Assembly: GCF_031877795.1 (NCBI RefSeq)
Contig: NC_133935.1
Coordinates: forward strand, 81,249,748 to 81,313,747
DNA length: 64,000 bases
Reading direction: 5' to 3'
Origin: Strix aluco
Lineage: Eukaryota; Chordata; Aves; Strigiformes; Strigidae
This document shows, in pieces, positions 32,707-46,909 of this stretch. Under the pieces are notes generated by a model, which saw only the letters and a program-made list of their open reading frames with translations, searched no databases and was not told the DNA's origin. The position numbers and the translations under genes are program-made. How positions within the stretch are numbered: the stretch's first letter is position 1; every line of letters starts with the position of its first letter.

Positions 32707-35700
32707 AAATGAGGAAAAATCTGTGATCCTTATTTGCAGTCTGAATTTACTCAGCCTCAACTGTTGTCCCTTAGAGCTCATTGTGAATTTTACTTCAGCT
32801 TGAAGAGCTGAGTCCTGCATGAAATCTTCTCATGCAAGTGCTAGTAGGTTGTAAACCTTCCCAAGGATAAACCACTTTAGATAAACTGGTTTAACAGAAG
32901 TGAAAAGTTCTGCTGGAGCTCAGGTGTCTGAACTCATGTCAGACAGCTTCTAGACTACTGTTTGGCTTCCATTGTGTTTCACCTAAGGACCATTACTAGT
33001 CCCATGAGGACCTGAACTGCAGGGTCCCAAACAAGTATACTCTGACAAGAAGGTACAAAGGGGTGAAGAGACCACCAGGAACAGACTTAGAAGCATTTCT
33101 TTAGACCACTTGAACCAATAGCCCAATTCAGCCATCACCTACCTCAAATGATCCCTGCTAATGCAAATCTTCTAGGTCAGTCTGCTTTCTAAATGTATCA
33201 GAAGTATTTTAACCACTTTGATAATTTTGTTGTAATACCTTGGATATTTTCCTCTTCTTTTTTAAAAAAAAAAAAAAAGGAAAACACAACGTCTGTCCAG
33301 GAAAGTAAGGTGAATAAGTAACCTGGTCTACCCTGAAGGAAGACAATTCCAACTTTCAGTTTTACCATTTCTTTTCATTCCCAACTCTATTATGGTCTAT
33401 CCTTATGTTTTTTCTCATTTAGTCCTCACATGCTTGAGTTTCTTGGTGATCATAGTGGAAATAATGTCAATGTGGGCATTTGGTTTATCCCTGTAGGAAT
33501 GGCCACCTTTGGGGCAAGTGACCACTTGCATGATGATGCCCAAGGACTCAGCTGCTCCTCTGCCAACAGATTATTTTGTGTATTATTTATAAAGTGCTTT
33601 GATAGGCTCGTTTACCAGGAGCTAAGTAATGGCAAGGCCTTTGAGGGCTGGATGCTTGTCAGACGCTACTACATTAAGTCTACAAGTGAAAATCAAACTG
33701 CCTGGCTTCAAAGAGGTTTGGCTGGTGTAAATTAACCTGTATTTTAGAAGTTCTGGAGCAGATGTCATACTTTGCCCTGGAGATCTCATTACTGCTCAAA
33801 TGTATGCACAGATTTTGCCACATTAACGAAGCAGTGAGCCCCCCTCCCCCACAAAACAGGATTAGCTGCTGGTGTCTGTAGTTATTTTTGTCAAAAACCT
33901 TTTGAAAGCCTGTGTGAGGAGAGGAGGAGGGAAAGTTCAGAAAAAGCCAGTATCTGTCTTTATTAATTACAGGATGATTAATTATTTAATCTGCCCAGAT
34001 ATCTGTATTCACAACTCAGCTGATTCTCATTTATCAGGCTTTCAGCACCATTAATCAGGGGAAGTTTTAAATGTGAAAGAAGACAGGTTGATTTAAGGCA
34101 TTGCATGGTGGTGACCCCTCCATTGCACACACTGCCCAGCCCCAGTGCTGGGGCCATCGATCATGGCAAGGGCTGGTCCTGCCTCCAACCAACAAGTGCC
34201 CAGTGTTTAGGCCACTCTCTGATTTGCTTCAGGTTCCTCCAGAGCTTCTTCTCCAAATTTCATCATGAAGTTTGAAATCCACCATGGGCTCAAGAGAAAG
34301 CACAAGCTAGATAGAAGGGAGCATCTGGAAACATCATAGACTTAGGACAGCTGAAGAAAAGTTGCTCCACTTCAGCCGAGACCATGATGGTTCCTCTTCT
34401 GGGACCGTCTTCTGGGATGGTGCACACTTCTCGGGAGTGCTGGATGATTCCTTAGCTTAACCCTGCTCCATCATGGTTTGTTACCTCAGGAAGCGCAGGC
34501 AAGTTTCCAACACGCACGCAGTCACTCAGGAGATTCTCAGTAATTTGTCATGCTGCCACAAGGCTGATCGTATCTACTCAGCTCCTGGAGTACGCATCCA
34601 AGCAGAATTCATTTTCCTACCTTCTTTAAACTCTTAGGCAAGACCCAAGTCTGGGGTTCAGGAGGGAGAAGAATAAGCATACATAGACAATAGAGCATCC
34701 TACTTTCCTGGGGTACTCTTCTCCAGGTGAACAAGGGTGCGAGGAAGAGTTAGGTGGATGTTAGCTCCAACCTGGGCACAGACTGTTTTTTCCTTTTTTT
34801 CCTCCCCACCTTCTGCTTAGGACTTGGAAAATGCCAGTTTATCAGACTACAGTTGCCAACTCCCATAATTTTAGAATAATTTTAGAATGAACCTTATGTT
34901 ATTGGAATTGTTTTTAGATCCTTAGCTCCTGGAGTCAAGTTATACTGGAAGTCAACTGCCAGATTTCATTTTAAAGCACAGTTTAGCTTTGTGATTGCTA
35001 GAAGAAGCTTAACAGTAAAACCCAAAGGATTATTACGGGCTTAGAAGTCAGATGGCATATACAAATTTAATTTTTATTTTTCATGTACTATTTTTTCCTA
35101 ATTTATGATGAATATCAATGACTTAGGCTATGCAGAAATATTCATAAACAATTGAGCCAAGGTATCTGGAACACTTGCACACTACTTTTTCATGGCAGAA
35201 GCTTTCCATTGCTGAGGTTGTATATCCTCATGCTGTATAATTGCTTTGCTTGTCACTGTGTGGCTATACCTGGCACTGGCTTTGCCAACCTCTGCTAATC
35301 ATTCTCATTCAGCCATTTCAAGAACTAGTTAGAAAAAAAAATAAAATCAGTGTCCAAATTTGCCTCTGCGGCACTGACGGTAAACGTATTCCTTGCATTT
35401 ATAATTAAATCTCGGTTCAAAAAATGTAGTTGAATGGGAAGGAAGTCTTACAGATCTACTCAGCTTTTATTTTAAAACAAGGAAAACGGTGGCTGATTAG
35501 AGTTGCAACGCTTGTTCCAACCCTGGGTGGCAGAACAACAACATACCTGCAGTCTCAAATACACCTGCTCTGCCATCTCACACAGAGATTTCTATTATTG
35601 GAGAAAAGACAAGAGCCTCAGACTCATTAGCCATAGCAGTATCCTGCACGTTAAAAATACCCATAAGGCCAATCTCCAGGCGTGAAGCTAGCAGCAGAAG

Positions 35701-36286
35701 GATGTGTGTCCTGTCTGTCAGGAGGAACAAGGATGATTTTCCCTTCTAAGGAATGTACTGACAACAAGTGAGGTGTTCTCCTGTCATAATGATCAGGGAA
35801 GGGTGGCTCATGTCAGCCAATGACACTGTAGACCACAGGACCCCATTACAAACAATTCCTGGGGCTTTACTACACCTTATTTTATTTTAGACTTTTCCTT
35901 TCTAAGGAGAATCTCTTTCTCCTGCACATATCTCTTTTTCAGGAATGTCTGGGCATTAGTCATTACTGCAGTGTTATTTCACTGAAGCCACACAGGTATC
36001 ACTTCAGTACCCAAACAAAATGCACAGAGCTCTTAAGATGCCATGCAGGCAATGGTATGGCTACTACAGGTCTGGACAGACAAGAGTTGGTCTCCAGCTG
36101 ATACCTGAATATAGGCTCTCAACCCCTCCCCCTTCCCTCCAGTCCATCACAGTAAGTGGCCATGGAGTATTTCTGCAGATTAACTGCCCTCCTGTGAATT
36201 CAAACCCTCACCTAGCCCACAGTGATTTAGGTAGGACCACAGAAGAAAACATATAAAATCAAGATTTATCTTATAATGAGACATCA

Positions 36287-36432
36287 AGCTAGGAGCCAAG
36301 GGTTAGGATTTCTCTTCCTATTTCTGCTGCAATTTTTGGCAAACCATGTAATCTCCCAGTTTCCCATTCCTGTCAAGGGATGATAACACTACTTCTCCTA
36401 ATCTCTATTTTATCTAGGTAAATTTTCATCTT
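36287..36432 (-). mobile_element. MIR-like SINE fragment, antisense
   Basis: Read on the + strand, the segment shows the reverse-complement MIR signature: GGCAAACCATGTAATCTCCCAGTTTCCC, then TCAAGGGATGATAACACTACTT. The core CAGTTTCCC..AGGGATGATAA is the best preserved part. Flanks are decayed, so ends are approximate. Confidence 0.6.
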
Positions 36433-37542
36433 CATTCTCCAGAGTTCACCTTGATGTGCATGTTTAGTACCTCATTAATAGGACCTAATTTGAGCTGGGA
36501 ACTGCCAAACAATATGGACAAGCATCAGAACATGTCTGTGGAGTATTTTATGACCTCCCTTTCCTTTTTGTGACTCGGTGATGGACTTGTGAGTCACAGG
36601 ACTCACCAACAGAGCCTCTTCCCCTCATAAGGCTCTAATTGCAAATTAACCTTTGTTTGAATCCTTGTAAAAACATTATTCTCCCTGTAATTGAAAAAAA
36701 AAAAGGGAGCACAGTAACAAAGCACCTGTTTATTACTCAGCTTTCTCTGAAATGCTAAATGTTATGTTATCAGCTGCTGCCTAACTTGTGAACTAATTAA
36801 AAATAGTTCTTTGAATAATGTGTGTAGGATTCTCAGGGATTCTATAAGTAATAATTGGACTGCCAAGAGACTTTGACATCTTAGAAATGCTGCTTTTGCA
36901 TGTTTTGGATTTTTAGCATGAATCCACATTCGTAGTAATGAGAAAGAAAATTTAACAGTACTTGTAGCTAAATTATCCTATGCTATTAATCATTTCTTTA
37001 CACTGGCATCAATTCACTTGTCCTAAAAGCATTTAAATACTGATTTTGCAATTTCTTTGCATGCAAAACTCTCAGTGAAATCATTTGAGATTTTTATGTA
37101 CCATCAGCTTGCAAGACATAAATAATCTGATTTAAAGCCTTGTGTAATAGTGGGAAGCCTCCTGTTGATATCAACTAGTTTTTCATCCAGCCGTAATTGA
37201 AGAGCAGAGATATATTTTCTGTTGAAGTTCTTTCATATGAAAGTCTCATAGATGTCAATAAAATGAACATGTCAGTTGTTATGGAAAGACCAGAAGAATA
37301 GACTTTTGGTTAGTAGAGAATCATAACCAGTATTTTCCTGCCCCTTTTTGTAGACTTAAGTCAACATGTCTGATGATTAAAAACATCTGTGGGAGCAAGA
37401 TTTGAGTCTAGTGAGGAGAAAATAAATATTTTGACTCTTAAGTTCTCCCTGTAATAAACAACCCTTTTCCTGAGTCTGTAATGGACTAGATCAATAAAAC
37501 AATTGACGGTAACCATGGGAGAAGAAGAATAACAGCCTCATT

Positions 37543-37745
37543 TAGCATTTATAGACTGCCGCTCCTGAAAGACTTTCTAACTGCTTTAATTAAGCATCAC
37601 AACAACCTTATGATGTACAGTACAGGAAAAGTTATCTGTATTTTACAGGTGGAGATCAGCACAAAAAGGCACCCTCTCCAAGGTTGCATAGCAAGACTTT
37701 GGCAAGCCAATAATGGCAGTCATGTTATTTCACTCCTGGTCATTT
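37543..37745 (+). mobile_element. MIR-like SINE, nearly full length
   Basis: Recognisable MIR landmarks occur in order: TAGCATTTATAGACTGCC, then a TCTAACTGCTTTAATTA-type segment, CATCACAACAACCTTATGATG, a TTATCTGTATTTTACAGG block, CCAAGGTTGCATAGCAAG, and AATAATGGCAG near the 3' side. This is the clearest SINE in the window. Divergence is high, as expected for an element inserted before the bird radiation. Short open frames here are repeat-derived. Confidence 0.7.
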
Positions 37746-40665
37746 ACCCCAAACTGTGGAGGATGTACCCTGTTCTCTATGTAATGTCATTTATAGGCCA
37801 ATCTGTATCCTTGTAGGTAGAAGTCAGGGTGAACTCACCAGGATTTAAGTGCACAAAGTGTTCATAGGACAACAATAGACTATAACCAGCATTTCATTAA
37901 AGGAGGGGTGAACAAGTTTTGGAGGTATAGGGAATACCCAGATCTTCTCTGCAAAATGGTTGGGAAGCTTCAGCTCCCATATATATATCTCCTTTTTTTC
38001 ATGATTTGTCTGAATGTGAAAGAACTTATTAAAGACATGGATAATAGAAAAGTCTCTGTTGGTTGCATTTTCAGGAAAGTTTCTAGTCAGGATTGTCACA
38101 GATAAGCTCTCCGGTGAGCCAGTTTTCATACACTTCACCTTGACATTGCAGTATTCTGGATGACTCTCAATGGCTTTAGGGGGAATATCCATGTTTTTGG
38201 AGTGGTCTTTCAGTGCTGTAAAGGCTTACCAGCCACTGACTACAGAGTGACAATGTCACTGGTAAAACAGTGTCAGAAAACTCTAGAAAAAACTATCCAA
38301 ATGAAAGAAACCCTAATATCAGAGAAAGGATGTTCCTTCCCTATGCAACGCTTATAGCTTGACTGCTGAAGTCACTGTCCAAAAATTTATACAGAAAGCC
38401 ATTACATTTTCTCTGCATATTCCCAGAATAAATGATCTTCTGACTAAGACCCAGATCTGAGAAAGGACTTAAATGTCTTGAGTGGAAAGTGATGTTTTGC
38501 GTACTGAGTCTCTGTGTTGTGCGAGGGGAGATTGTGAAAAATCAGAACAGATACTATGAGTAGGCTGAGTGGAGAACCACCTAAAGTCAACACTTTCAGA
38601 GTCATTTGGACATCACAAATCCCACTTATGTGTTCCTAGTACTACTTTTTTTTAGTGTTTGTCTCCAGATTATCAAAACACCTGGCTTGTACGAGCCAGC
38701 AGGGATGCTGCGTGGTCCCCAATGCGTGCTCACCTGCAGCTAGCCAAGAGACAGTGCAGAAGACAGGGAGCTTACACCCTAAACTTTGATATGTAAGTAG
38801 TTATCTGCAACCTTCCTTTTGAAAATTAAGCAGGGGTTATTTAAAGAGAAATATTAAGAGGTAGAAGAATCTCCTCTCTTGTCTTACACCATTGTGCTCT
38901 CCTAAGAAAGGAAGGAGCAAGGCTCAGTTTTCACCTCTGTCAGGAGGTGCCACACCTTCAGCGCTCATCTCCCAGAAGCATGGTCTGACCTCGCCAGAGG
39001 TGTCCTCGGATGACACCTACTCTCCATCATTCCTGGAGAGGCCCTCTCACTCACCACATTTGCCTGGAGAGAAAGGGAGCATTCAAGAGCAGGAGAGTTC
39101 TTCTCCCAGGATCTCCCCATTATTTTATCTAATGATGTTCAGCACAGAGTTCATCTACTCTTGGGATTTTGAAGTACAACTGCAAGACATACAATCATAG
39201 ATATTAGATTGGTATGTAGCAAAAGTGGGATCTGACGGCAATGGGAGATTTTCTGAGTCTTTGATTTTCTTTATCCCTCATCCTTTCATAGTCCATCTGC
39301 GAAACATGACCAGTAGTCTTTCTTTTTCTGTCCCATCTGTGTTAATGAACTAAATAGTAGTTTCACCCTTGCCTTCCTCTTGGCACATTTTTGTTGAGTT
39401 GGATAATGGGCATCTCCGAGGGAGTGATATGTCATGAAAATGAATAAGAACGAAGCACTTGCAAATGCAGCATATCAGGTCTACCAAGGACTAGAACATA
39501 CTTTCTGCACTGGCTTTTCCCAGGCTGCCTTCATTTACAACTTCAGGCCCTTGACCTTAATTGGCAGCGGAAGCTGTGGAGGAAACAGCTGTGAATGTAT
39601 TTCTGTGAATGCAAAGATGTTAGTCCAGGAAGAGATCCTGGAACCCACTCATCAGGTGCAGCATGAGACAGAAGAGATTTATTTATTTAAAGATCTTTAT
39701 GGCATCTTCCATTACAAGCACACATGTCCCCAAAGAACTGAACCATGACTGCTTTTCTACATCACAGCCTGCTCTCTGGGACACCCAAAATGAGCTTCTC
39801 TTGGAATCATAAAATAACTGCAAGTCAAAAACCATGGCTGTGACAATGCCCTGCACAGTGGGAGACACATTTGGGTCTTCTGGAGTTCATTTTGGCCTTT
39901 CACACATAAAATATGAAAAGAAACACTGTCCCCTTAAGCACAGGTCCTTCTCAGTGCTTCAGAAGGGTCATCTGTTTGGCTTGTCTTGAAAACCTTTACC
40001 AACTAAAGGCAATCTCTTCCACATTATGCTGTGGAACTAGCCTGTGGTTCAGGAAACTGTTGATCCAATTTAGGCTAAATTTTGGTACTGAGTTTGGCAG
40101 ATATCTTTCTTCTTCTCTCATCTCAATTAAAAATTGTTTGGACCCATCATGCATTTATTTTCTTCCATGATATTCTGCCTCTCATAACAGCATCTGCATC
40201 TTCAGACTACATCCAAACCCCTCCGTTATGGCATACAGTCAACACCTGGTCTATGAGCCTTACAGTTCCCCAACCCTGGCCAGACCATAAAGTAGCTCAT
40301 GTGGCAGCTGTGTCCAAGTGGTTGAAGTCCCATCCTTGCTGGTGAATCATGAGAATTTCTTTTATACTAATCCTTTTTTTCTGCTAGGAAGCATGGCAGC
40401 CTATGTTTAGAGAGAGAGAAAAGAAGCTGACAGGGGATTTCTATTTCCCATGTATTTTTTATGCAAGCAGTGTTTGGAGTAGATTGCATTTACAAGTGTC
40501 ATAATTGTCTGGAGTGCTTTTACCAAAGTATGCCTAGTAAAAATGGCCTTTTGCTTTCACCTCCACAGCATTTTCAAATATCTCAGTGCAGAATACATAT
40601 TTTATCTTCAGGAAAACCAACCAAGGGATGGAATTTTAAGTGGACATTTTTTCTGTTTGGTTTTC

Positions 40666-40694
40666 TGTTGCTGTTGTTGTTGTTTGGTTGGTTT
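40666..40694 (+). repeat. (TTG)n low-complexity tract
   Basis: CTGTTGCTGTTGTTGTTGTT is followed by TTGG repeats. It encodes a spurious Phe/Leu-rich stretch in one frame and a Cys-rich one in another. Confidence 0.8.
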
Positions 40695-41393
40695 TTTAAT
40701 TTATAAGCTAGTCTTTAGGGTTGGAGAAATGTTTTGACAGAGAGGAAAGAGATGATAATAGATAATGGAGTAATCCATTTGTTGTGACTGCTTTACCACT
40801 GAAATTTTTATACACTGGAGACCACTAATAAAAATGGAGCCATTTACACATAATTTAGTTGATTGAGTTAGTTCTAACTCTTTCTCAGCTGTCTCTGAAG
40901 TGCATAGTTACTTAAGGTTATCATTTTGAGAAGGTTTTTAATTTAGATGGATGCCAGAAATGCAGGCTACTCTTATTAGGAGACATTCTGTGCTGTCCTT
41001 GTACTGTGCTTTATATAATTAGTACATACTTAAACAGTACAGCTATTTAATAACCCCTCTGTGTGTTCCACATAATGATTATAATTACACCAGTGACTGA
41101 ATGCAGAACCAGAGTGTCCAACAGGATGTCCTTGTGATGCAGAACAGCATGAATTTTAACCAATTCCTCACCCAGATTGGGCTGGGACATTCCAGGTGCA
41201 GGCTATCTGGCTGCCTGTGCAAACCACACAATGCTTAGCCACAAGTGGAAACAAAAGTCTTCATGAGGCCCTTCCAAGGACTGACTCTCCTACCTGTCCT
41301 CAAGCTACTTAAATACTGGGAATATTCACCTGACTGCAGAAAGCCTTGGACCGGGTACATGGACAAAAGGAACTGTAAGCAAAGTTATCCTCT

Positions 41394-41406
41394 GGCTGAG
41401 TCAGCA
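41394..41406. promoter_or_regulatory. Near-perfect MARE (GGCTGAGTCAGCA)
   Basis: This matches the palindromic Maf recognition element TGCTGAGTCAGCA at 12 of 13 positions and contains a perfect AP-1 TGAGTCA. Large Maf, small Maf/CNC or AP-1 dimers bind such sites. It is isolated in non-coding DNA, so it would be a distal enhancer if used. Confidence 0.35.
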
Positions 41407-42990
41407 GTGGCTAAAATCTAATGCTTTCTCCCCAGAATGAATATTTACTTTATTTTTTTTCCCTCTTATTCACTGTTCACATATCACCAACACACTGTAC
41501 TTACTTCTTGGCAGGGAGAGCTTTGCAAAGGATTACAGATAAGAGTAAAAGCCTAGAGTGCATGGGTCTCCATGTGCCTACAGGCATTAAAAATCAGCCC
41601 ACAGAGCCTCCAATTCATTACACACTTCTCTGCAAGCTACATTTCTGCAGCTGTCTCAGTGGTGTTTGAGCCAAAGAAGGACAAGGCGGAAGTGTAAATA
41701 ATAAAAACAATAAAAACATTATTTCTTATCAAGGTTGTTTTCCTATTAGGAAAATCCAGAAAATCAAGCTCACAGTCTTTAAAAGTAATGCTCTGCAAGT
41801 TTCTGTGAAAATTACACTTCTTCCAAGTCCACAGGTTGTTCATAAGCTGATCTGCACATTTCTAACGTAAGGTCTTGAAACATTTGCATGGCAGGAATGA
41901 TATCTTAATAGCAAAAAGGTCCAGCAAGCCCCCTCCCTTCCCTCTCTGAGTTTATTCTTCCTGGTGCTGGTGAAAATACTTGTCCAGTTGAAAAGTCACA
42001 TCAGGAAGAGCAGGTGTCCAAAGTTCTCAGTGGTGCTCAGTTGCCATTGCTTTGAAGTCATTACTAAGGATAAGCATTTATACTGAAAAAACAAAGCAGA
42101 TGTACCTTTCTTCACAGCTTTGCCCATTATCAGAGGCAGCAGCATCTCATAACTGAGGTGCTCTACTCAAGTTTAGGGGCTAAAGCAAGGAGGTCACCAA
42201 CCAAATCCGAATGCCGTCCATCACTTCCTACACTATTCCTGGTGCCAGACCTCACAGAGAGATCTCTGTTCAGCCTTTTGCCAGGTGGATGCTGGCCATG
42301 GCCAAGGCGCCATAGTCTGCTCTTCCCTGCAGTAAAGCATTACTTACGCCCAATTATTCACCAAACAGTTTATGCTAACAAACTTCAGTTGATCAGTTGT
42401 TTCTAAGTTGCCTTACTCCCATCACAGATCCTGCTACAGCGAGAGGAGATGCAGCTAGTTTACACCGGTGGAGGACGTACCCTAAAAATGCTGACACCCT
42501 TGATTTGACACAATGATCTTTTTATTTTCTCCTTTTGAAAAGGAGAGCAGCAAAAAGCAAGGAACATGCAGACTTATTCATGCTAAACATCTTCAAAGCT
42601 CTTAGATATTCAGCAGATTCACAGTTGTTAGCTCTTGGAATACTTCTGCGTGAAGAGTAATCTGATGACAAATCCTTCAGTTTACCCTCCTGCAATCCAG
42701 TCTGCTCCATCAAAATTCTTTCAGTCAAAATGTCTTTTATGTTTATCATTGACAACTCTTTACTCATTACAGATTGGGTTGTCTAATTTCATTAACTTGT
42801 CAGTAAGAAGGAGGACACTGGCACGGTAATTTTGATTTCTTTGGAATGATAAAATAGAGCTCTAGATAGATTTCTAGTACAGGTTGTTGAGCTGGAAAAA
42901 AATCATACCTGCAGTAAGATGTACTGAGCTAAAAGTATTTTGGTGTGGTACACTTTGACAAAAATTAGACCTTTTCCTGCCTCATATGAA

Positions 42991-43017
42991 TGTAGAGTTG
43001 TTTGAAATAACTCTACA
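42991..43017. repeat. Hairpin, 9-bp perfect stem with 9-nt loop
   Basis: TGTAGAGTT and AACTCTACA flank GTTTGAAAT. The arms resemble the inner arms of old amniote hairpin elements (GTAACTC/GAGTTAC type), so this may be a relic of one, but the flanks are too decayed to say. Confidence 0.45.
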
Positions 43018-46000
43018 GCTAATGGAGAGACACAGCCCATTGCTCGATGGTTTCTGCCCTTCTGTGGCTACAGCCATCCCCTGAGGTGGGGAGAGTGGGA
43101 TAAATTTCTGTGATCAGCACATGAAGGGCATCAGAAAGCTGTATTCTGAATTGATCACTGTTGTTATTATCTGAAACACCTATTAACTGAGAAGTACAGT
43201 CTGCCTTAGACTCATTGTATAGTCCATGGAGAGAGACGAGCACACCAGGGAGGGGAGCAGAAGTTAGGCTGAATGGCACAAGTGCTTCTTTTTTCAATAT
43301 ATTTCTGCTCAACTTGAGACTGAGATCTGACATGAAACTCTGATGTAGGTCCTTGGCATCTTTCAAACCTACAACACTATCACTACCTATCAACTGCGAG
43401 TACCTTGAGAGGCAGACCTCAACACCCCACTCAACGAAGACAGCTTTTATTCTAGGAATGACAATAATGTTGAGGGAATAATAGAAGGAAGATTTGCTAA
43501 AATGCACTATCCCAGAGAACAGAGAAAATGTGTTTCATAGGTTAACATGTTGCCCGTAAGCAGATCTGACAGCTTAATTTTCTAACGTGGCACATAGGAA
43601 ACTTGAAATGAGCTTTTCAGTTAAGTGCAAGACACAGAGTGTGTCTCCACAGTGTGTTTAATGAAGGCTTTCAGCTATATCTTTTCTCTCACTGCTCTTC
43701 AGCTTCCTTGTTCTGTCTCTTTCCTTCCATGAGATGCATTTCTAGATATAACTGCCAAAGAGAGTGTTTCTGTCTATGTCTATTGGCTTGACAATGGCAT
43801 AGTGTGGACAGGGATACACTTAGATGTTTCTTTTACAACAAAAACCTCCAGGACTTGAATTCTGTGTTTCAGTGTTGCACTTATGACTCTTTCTAGCTGG
43901 GAGAAATGATGCAAAAATGGTTCAGCATACATGCAAATAAGATGATGTAATGGAGTTATCTTAGCATTAAAAAAACCCAGCTAATTTTCATATCCAGGAT
44001 GTACAAGACTAGTCAGCATTAACATCCCTGTTCCTGTAAGGTAAGGAATAAATGGGACACCCCTTCTTGGGAGAGGGAGAGGTCTGAGGATCACATCAAC
44101 TAGCATAGGGCACATATGCTCAAGATACAAGGTAGACACTCAAATGCTGTACATTGTTTCAGGACAGCAAAGTCTTGCACAGTTCCCTGAGGAACAAAAC
44201 CCAGAGACCTGGACATATTTAACAAAGCACTTAACTTACACTGATTTACAGAAGTTGACATTGCAGCACTTGAAATTTTACCTAGTACAATAATGACATG
44301 AACTGTACATCCCAACTGGGGATCCAGTGAGTAAGCAGTGACAGCAGATAGTGTTGCAGCAAAATGTAGCTGATGTGATCCAGGGCATTCAAGGGAAAAA
44401 AAAGGAAATCCATGAAGTCTCCAGACTCAGCAGACCAAGGGCAGGCAGTGACAAAAAGGTTTTCCAAAGTGCTTCAGAGATGTTAAAGAAAGTCTTTTGC
44501 ACAAGGCAGATAGATGCTCAGAAAGTAATTCTGAAAGTGGGTGTCATTTTTTTCCACCTAAACCATGTGTGTGCAAACATTTGCCAGTCAAATGGTTGCT
44601 GATGCATTTATGTTCCTAGCCTAAGGCACCCATGGGCTGCAAGTATGGACCTTGTTTTCTCTGTGTGTGAGGGGGTGTCTGCAGCAAAATGAAAAAGACT
44701 ACAGCTCACTCCCTTCTTGCTTTGACATGTTTTTGGGGACCTGCATGTGCCTGAATGGCACTGCTGCATGTGAAGCCATCGCAGGTATGAAGCTGTCACA
44801 GGTATGATGGTAGATGTTTCATCCAGCCCTTCCCCTTGCTGCTGTCTTTCCCACCATGGAGGCACGGATTTTTAAGGCCGAAAGGTTTGTTTTGAAAATC
44901 AAGCTGAGTGGCCCCTTGGTTTGTCAGCAGCAGGCAGTAGGCATTGCTGTGGCCTGGGTTAATGGGGAAAGAGAAGAGTGTATTTCCCCAATGTTTTACT
45001 TGCTCACTAAAGTGAGATTTAGGCCAAGACTTCAATCTGAGTCCCTGTGTAGCTGAAGAACAAGCATCTCCATCCTAGGATCATGCTCTTTTCTCTAGGA
45101 GAAGCTGTGGTGATCTCTCTTAGAAATAAAACACTAAGCCTCAAGTTCTGGCAAATCCACGATATGACCATGGGAGATCCATTCCCACAGCCAGCACCCC
45201 TCCCAGTCAGGAATGAGTGTCATGTTCCCAGTCCAATGCTGTCTGCTGGCCATACCCAGAGGTTGGATCTGTTCTCTCAGCCCTTCCCTACTTCGAACCT
45301 TCCCTCCTTGCAGACAGTGGTGGTCACAGTGGTGCCAGCTCCTGACACAGGCATCGTGTTCCTCAACTCCTTCCACCTGCTGCGTAGCTTAGAAAGTTGC
45401 CACTGCAAAGTGCTACAGGAGCAAAAAGTGTTATCACTCTATAATGGAGGCCTGAGAAAATTATAGCTGACTTTCTGCATTTTTTTAAAGCTGGTAGCTC
45501 TACCTCGCTGCCCAGAGTAATTTAACTTTGCAGACTATGAAGGGAGAATGCTAAAGTGGTTTCGACTGGGAGTTAATCCATTAATTCCTCTAAAGTACCC
45601 AAATGTGTCAATCTTTGGCTGCGGCTTTCAGCTTCCAATAAATCGTCCAGGGACCCAGTTTGGGTGTTACTTTAAATGTGAGATGACAAGACAAGGAAAA
45701 CAACCAAGCAGCTTATTGCAGAAAATACGGGGTTTAATCTTCATTATCGGCTTCCCCATCTGCAGAATCTGGGGTGCACCCAGCAGCTGATCAGCAAGGA
45801 GCTGGTCTGGGGAAGGCTTACCTCTGCTTTCCCAGCCTTGGTGACTGGTGTGGGTAAGCTTTGCAGTGTGCACAGCAGAGCCAGACTTCCCAGCATACAA
45901 CACAGCTGGAAATCTTCATTGTAATTTGGCCAAACTTCTCATTATCTCGATTTTAACAGTCAGTACTGGAGTAGCCAGGAAACAAAGCTACTTCAAACAG

Positions 46001-46909
46001 CTCTGACTATGTTAAGGTCCTTTAGAAGGAAGGAGAAATCCTCCAGGGACATCTTCATTGACTCTGGGCTTAAAGGACACTAAAATTTAGGGAAAGAAAA
46101 AAAGGGAAAAGGACAGAGCAGAAGTGAGAGGGTAGCCTGACCCCATCACTCTGCATTTTGGCTGTTTCCATGTCTTCAAGGATCATGGCTTGTAGACCAA
46201 TACGCAACACTTAGAAACATCTTTGCATGATAATGAATGAAACAAGAATCAAGGCTTAATTTTGTACATCAAGTCAGCCAAGTGAGTTCTCTGGTTTAAT
46301 TTCTGAAGGTTTTTGACACTTCTAGTGCAAGAGGCACTGAGATGAACCATGCTGGGATATCTTTGGGTGTAAATCACTGTTTCAGGTACAAGATGGCTCT
46401 TGTATATGTGGGAGAAATGGATGTAATGCAGCATGTGTGAAGGTGTGTGTGTGTTTATAGCTCATAATTGTTTTTTTAATAGATGCCTGTTGCTCTTTAA
46501 TCAGACTGTGATTCTAAGCATTATCATGTCTTTCACGTAGCAGGAACGCTGCAAAGTTATTAAGAACATTGTTCTTTCAGATGCAGTGATTAACATAAAA
46601 ATGAATTGTACAGCTAAAGAAACCCAAAGCTAAACTTCGTTTACACAAACTTGCTGTGTATGCGAGCCACTGGTGTTTAGTTAGAATTACATGTTACACA
46701 GATCTCACTTATGACCACTGCTTTGCCCACAGCAGCATGAAGATGTGAGACTTTTTATTTTCTTGCTGATATCTATCCCAAAGGGATGCCATTTCTTACA
46801 AGATTCCTTCCCAGTAGAGTTTAGCTCCTGCAAACATTTGTCTCACCTTTACATTAGAGTGACAGTAAGCATCTTAGTTCTGTTTTGCACCGTTACTGCT
46901 GTTTTGGAG

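Larger units (their letters stand above)
26307..37542. other. Long non-coding tract
   Basis: It holds MIR-like fragments at 29.65 and 36.29 kb, the duplication at 32.14 kb and the A22 run at 32.67 kb. A relatively CpG-containing stretch at 28390-28600 with homeodomain-type TAATTG/ATTAA words is a possible conserved element. A hairpin-repeat-like block (GGGCTAAATCTTTAGCTTGC) is near 30714. No exon is seen. Confidence 0.5.
37746..46909. other. Long non-coding tract
   Basis: The sequence is unique and AT-rich. The 162-codon minus-strand frame at 43019-43507 is the longest here and shows no domain, signal peptide or splice context. The MARE (41.39 kb) and a hairpin (42.99 kb) are listed separately. 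Confidence 0.5.

Noticed and set aside
45280..45310. TTCGAA-containing stretch considered as a tRNA T-loop
   Set aside because: No B-box spacing, no A-box upstream and no cloverleaf pairing.
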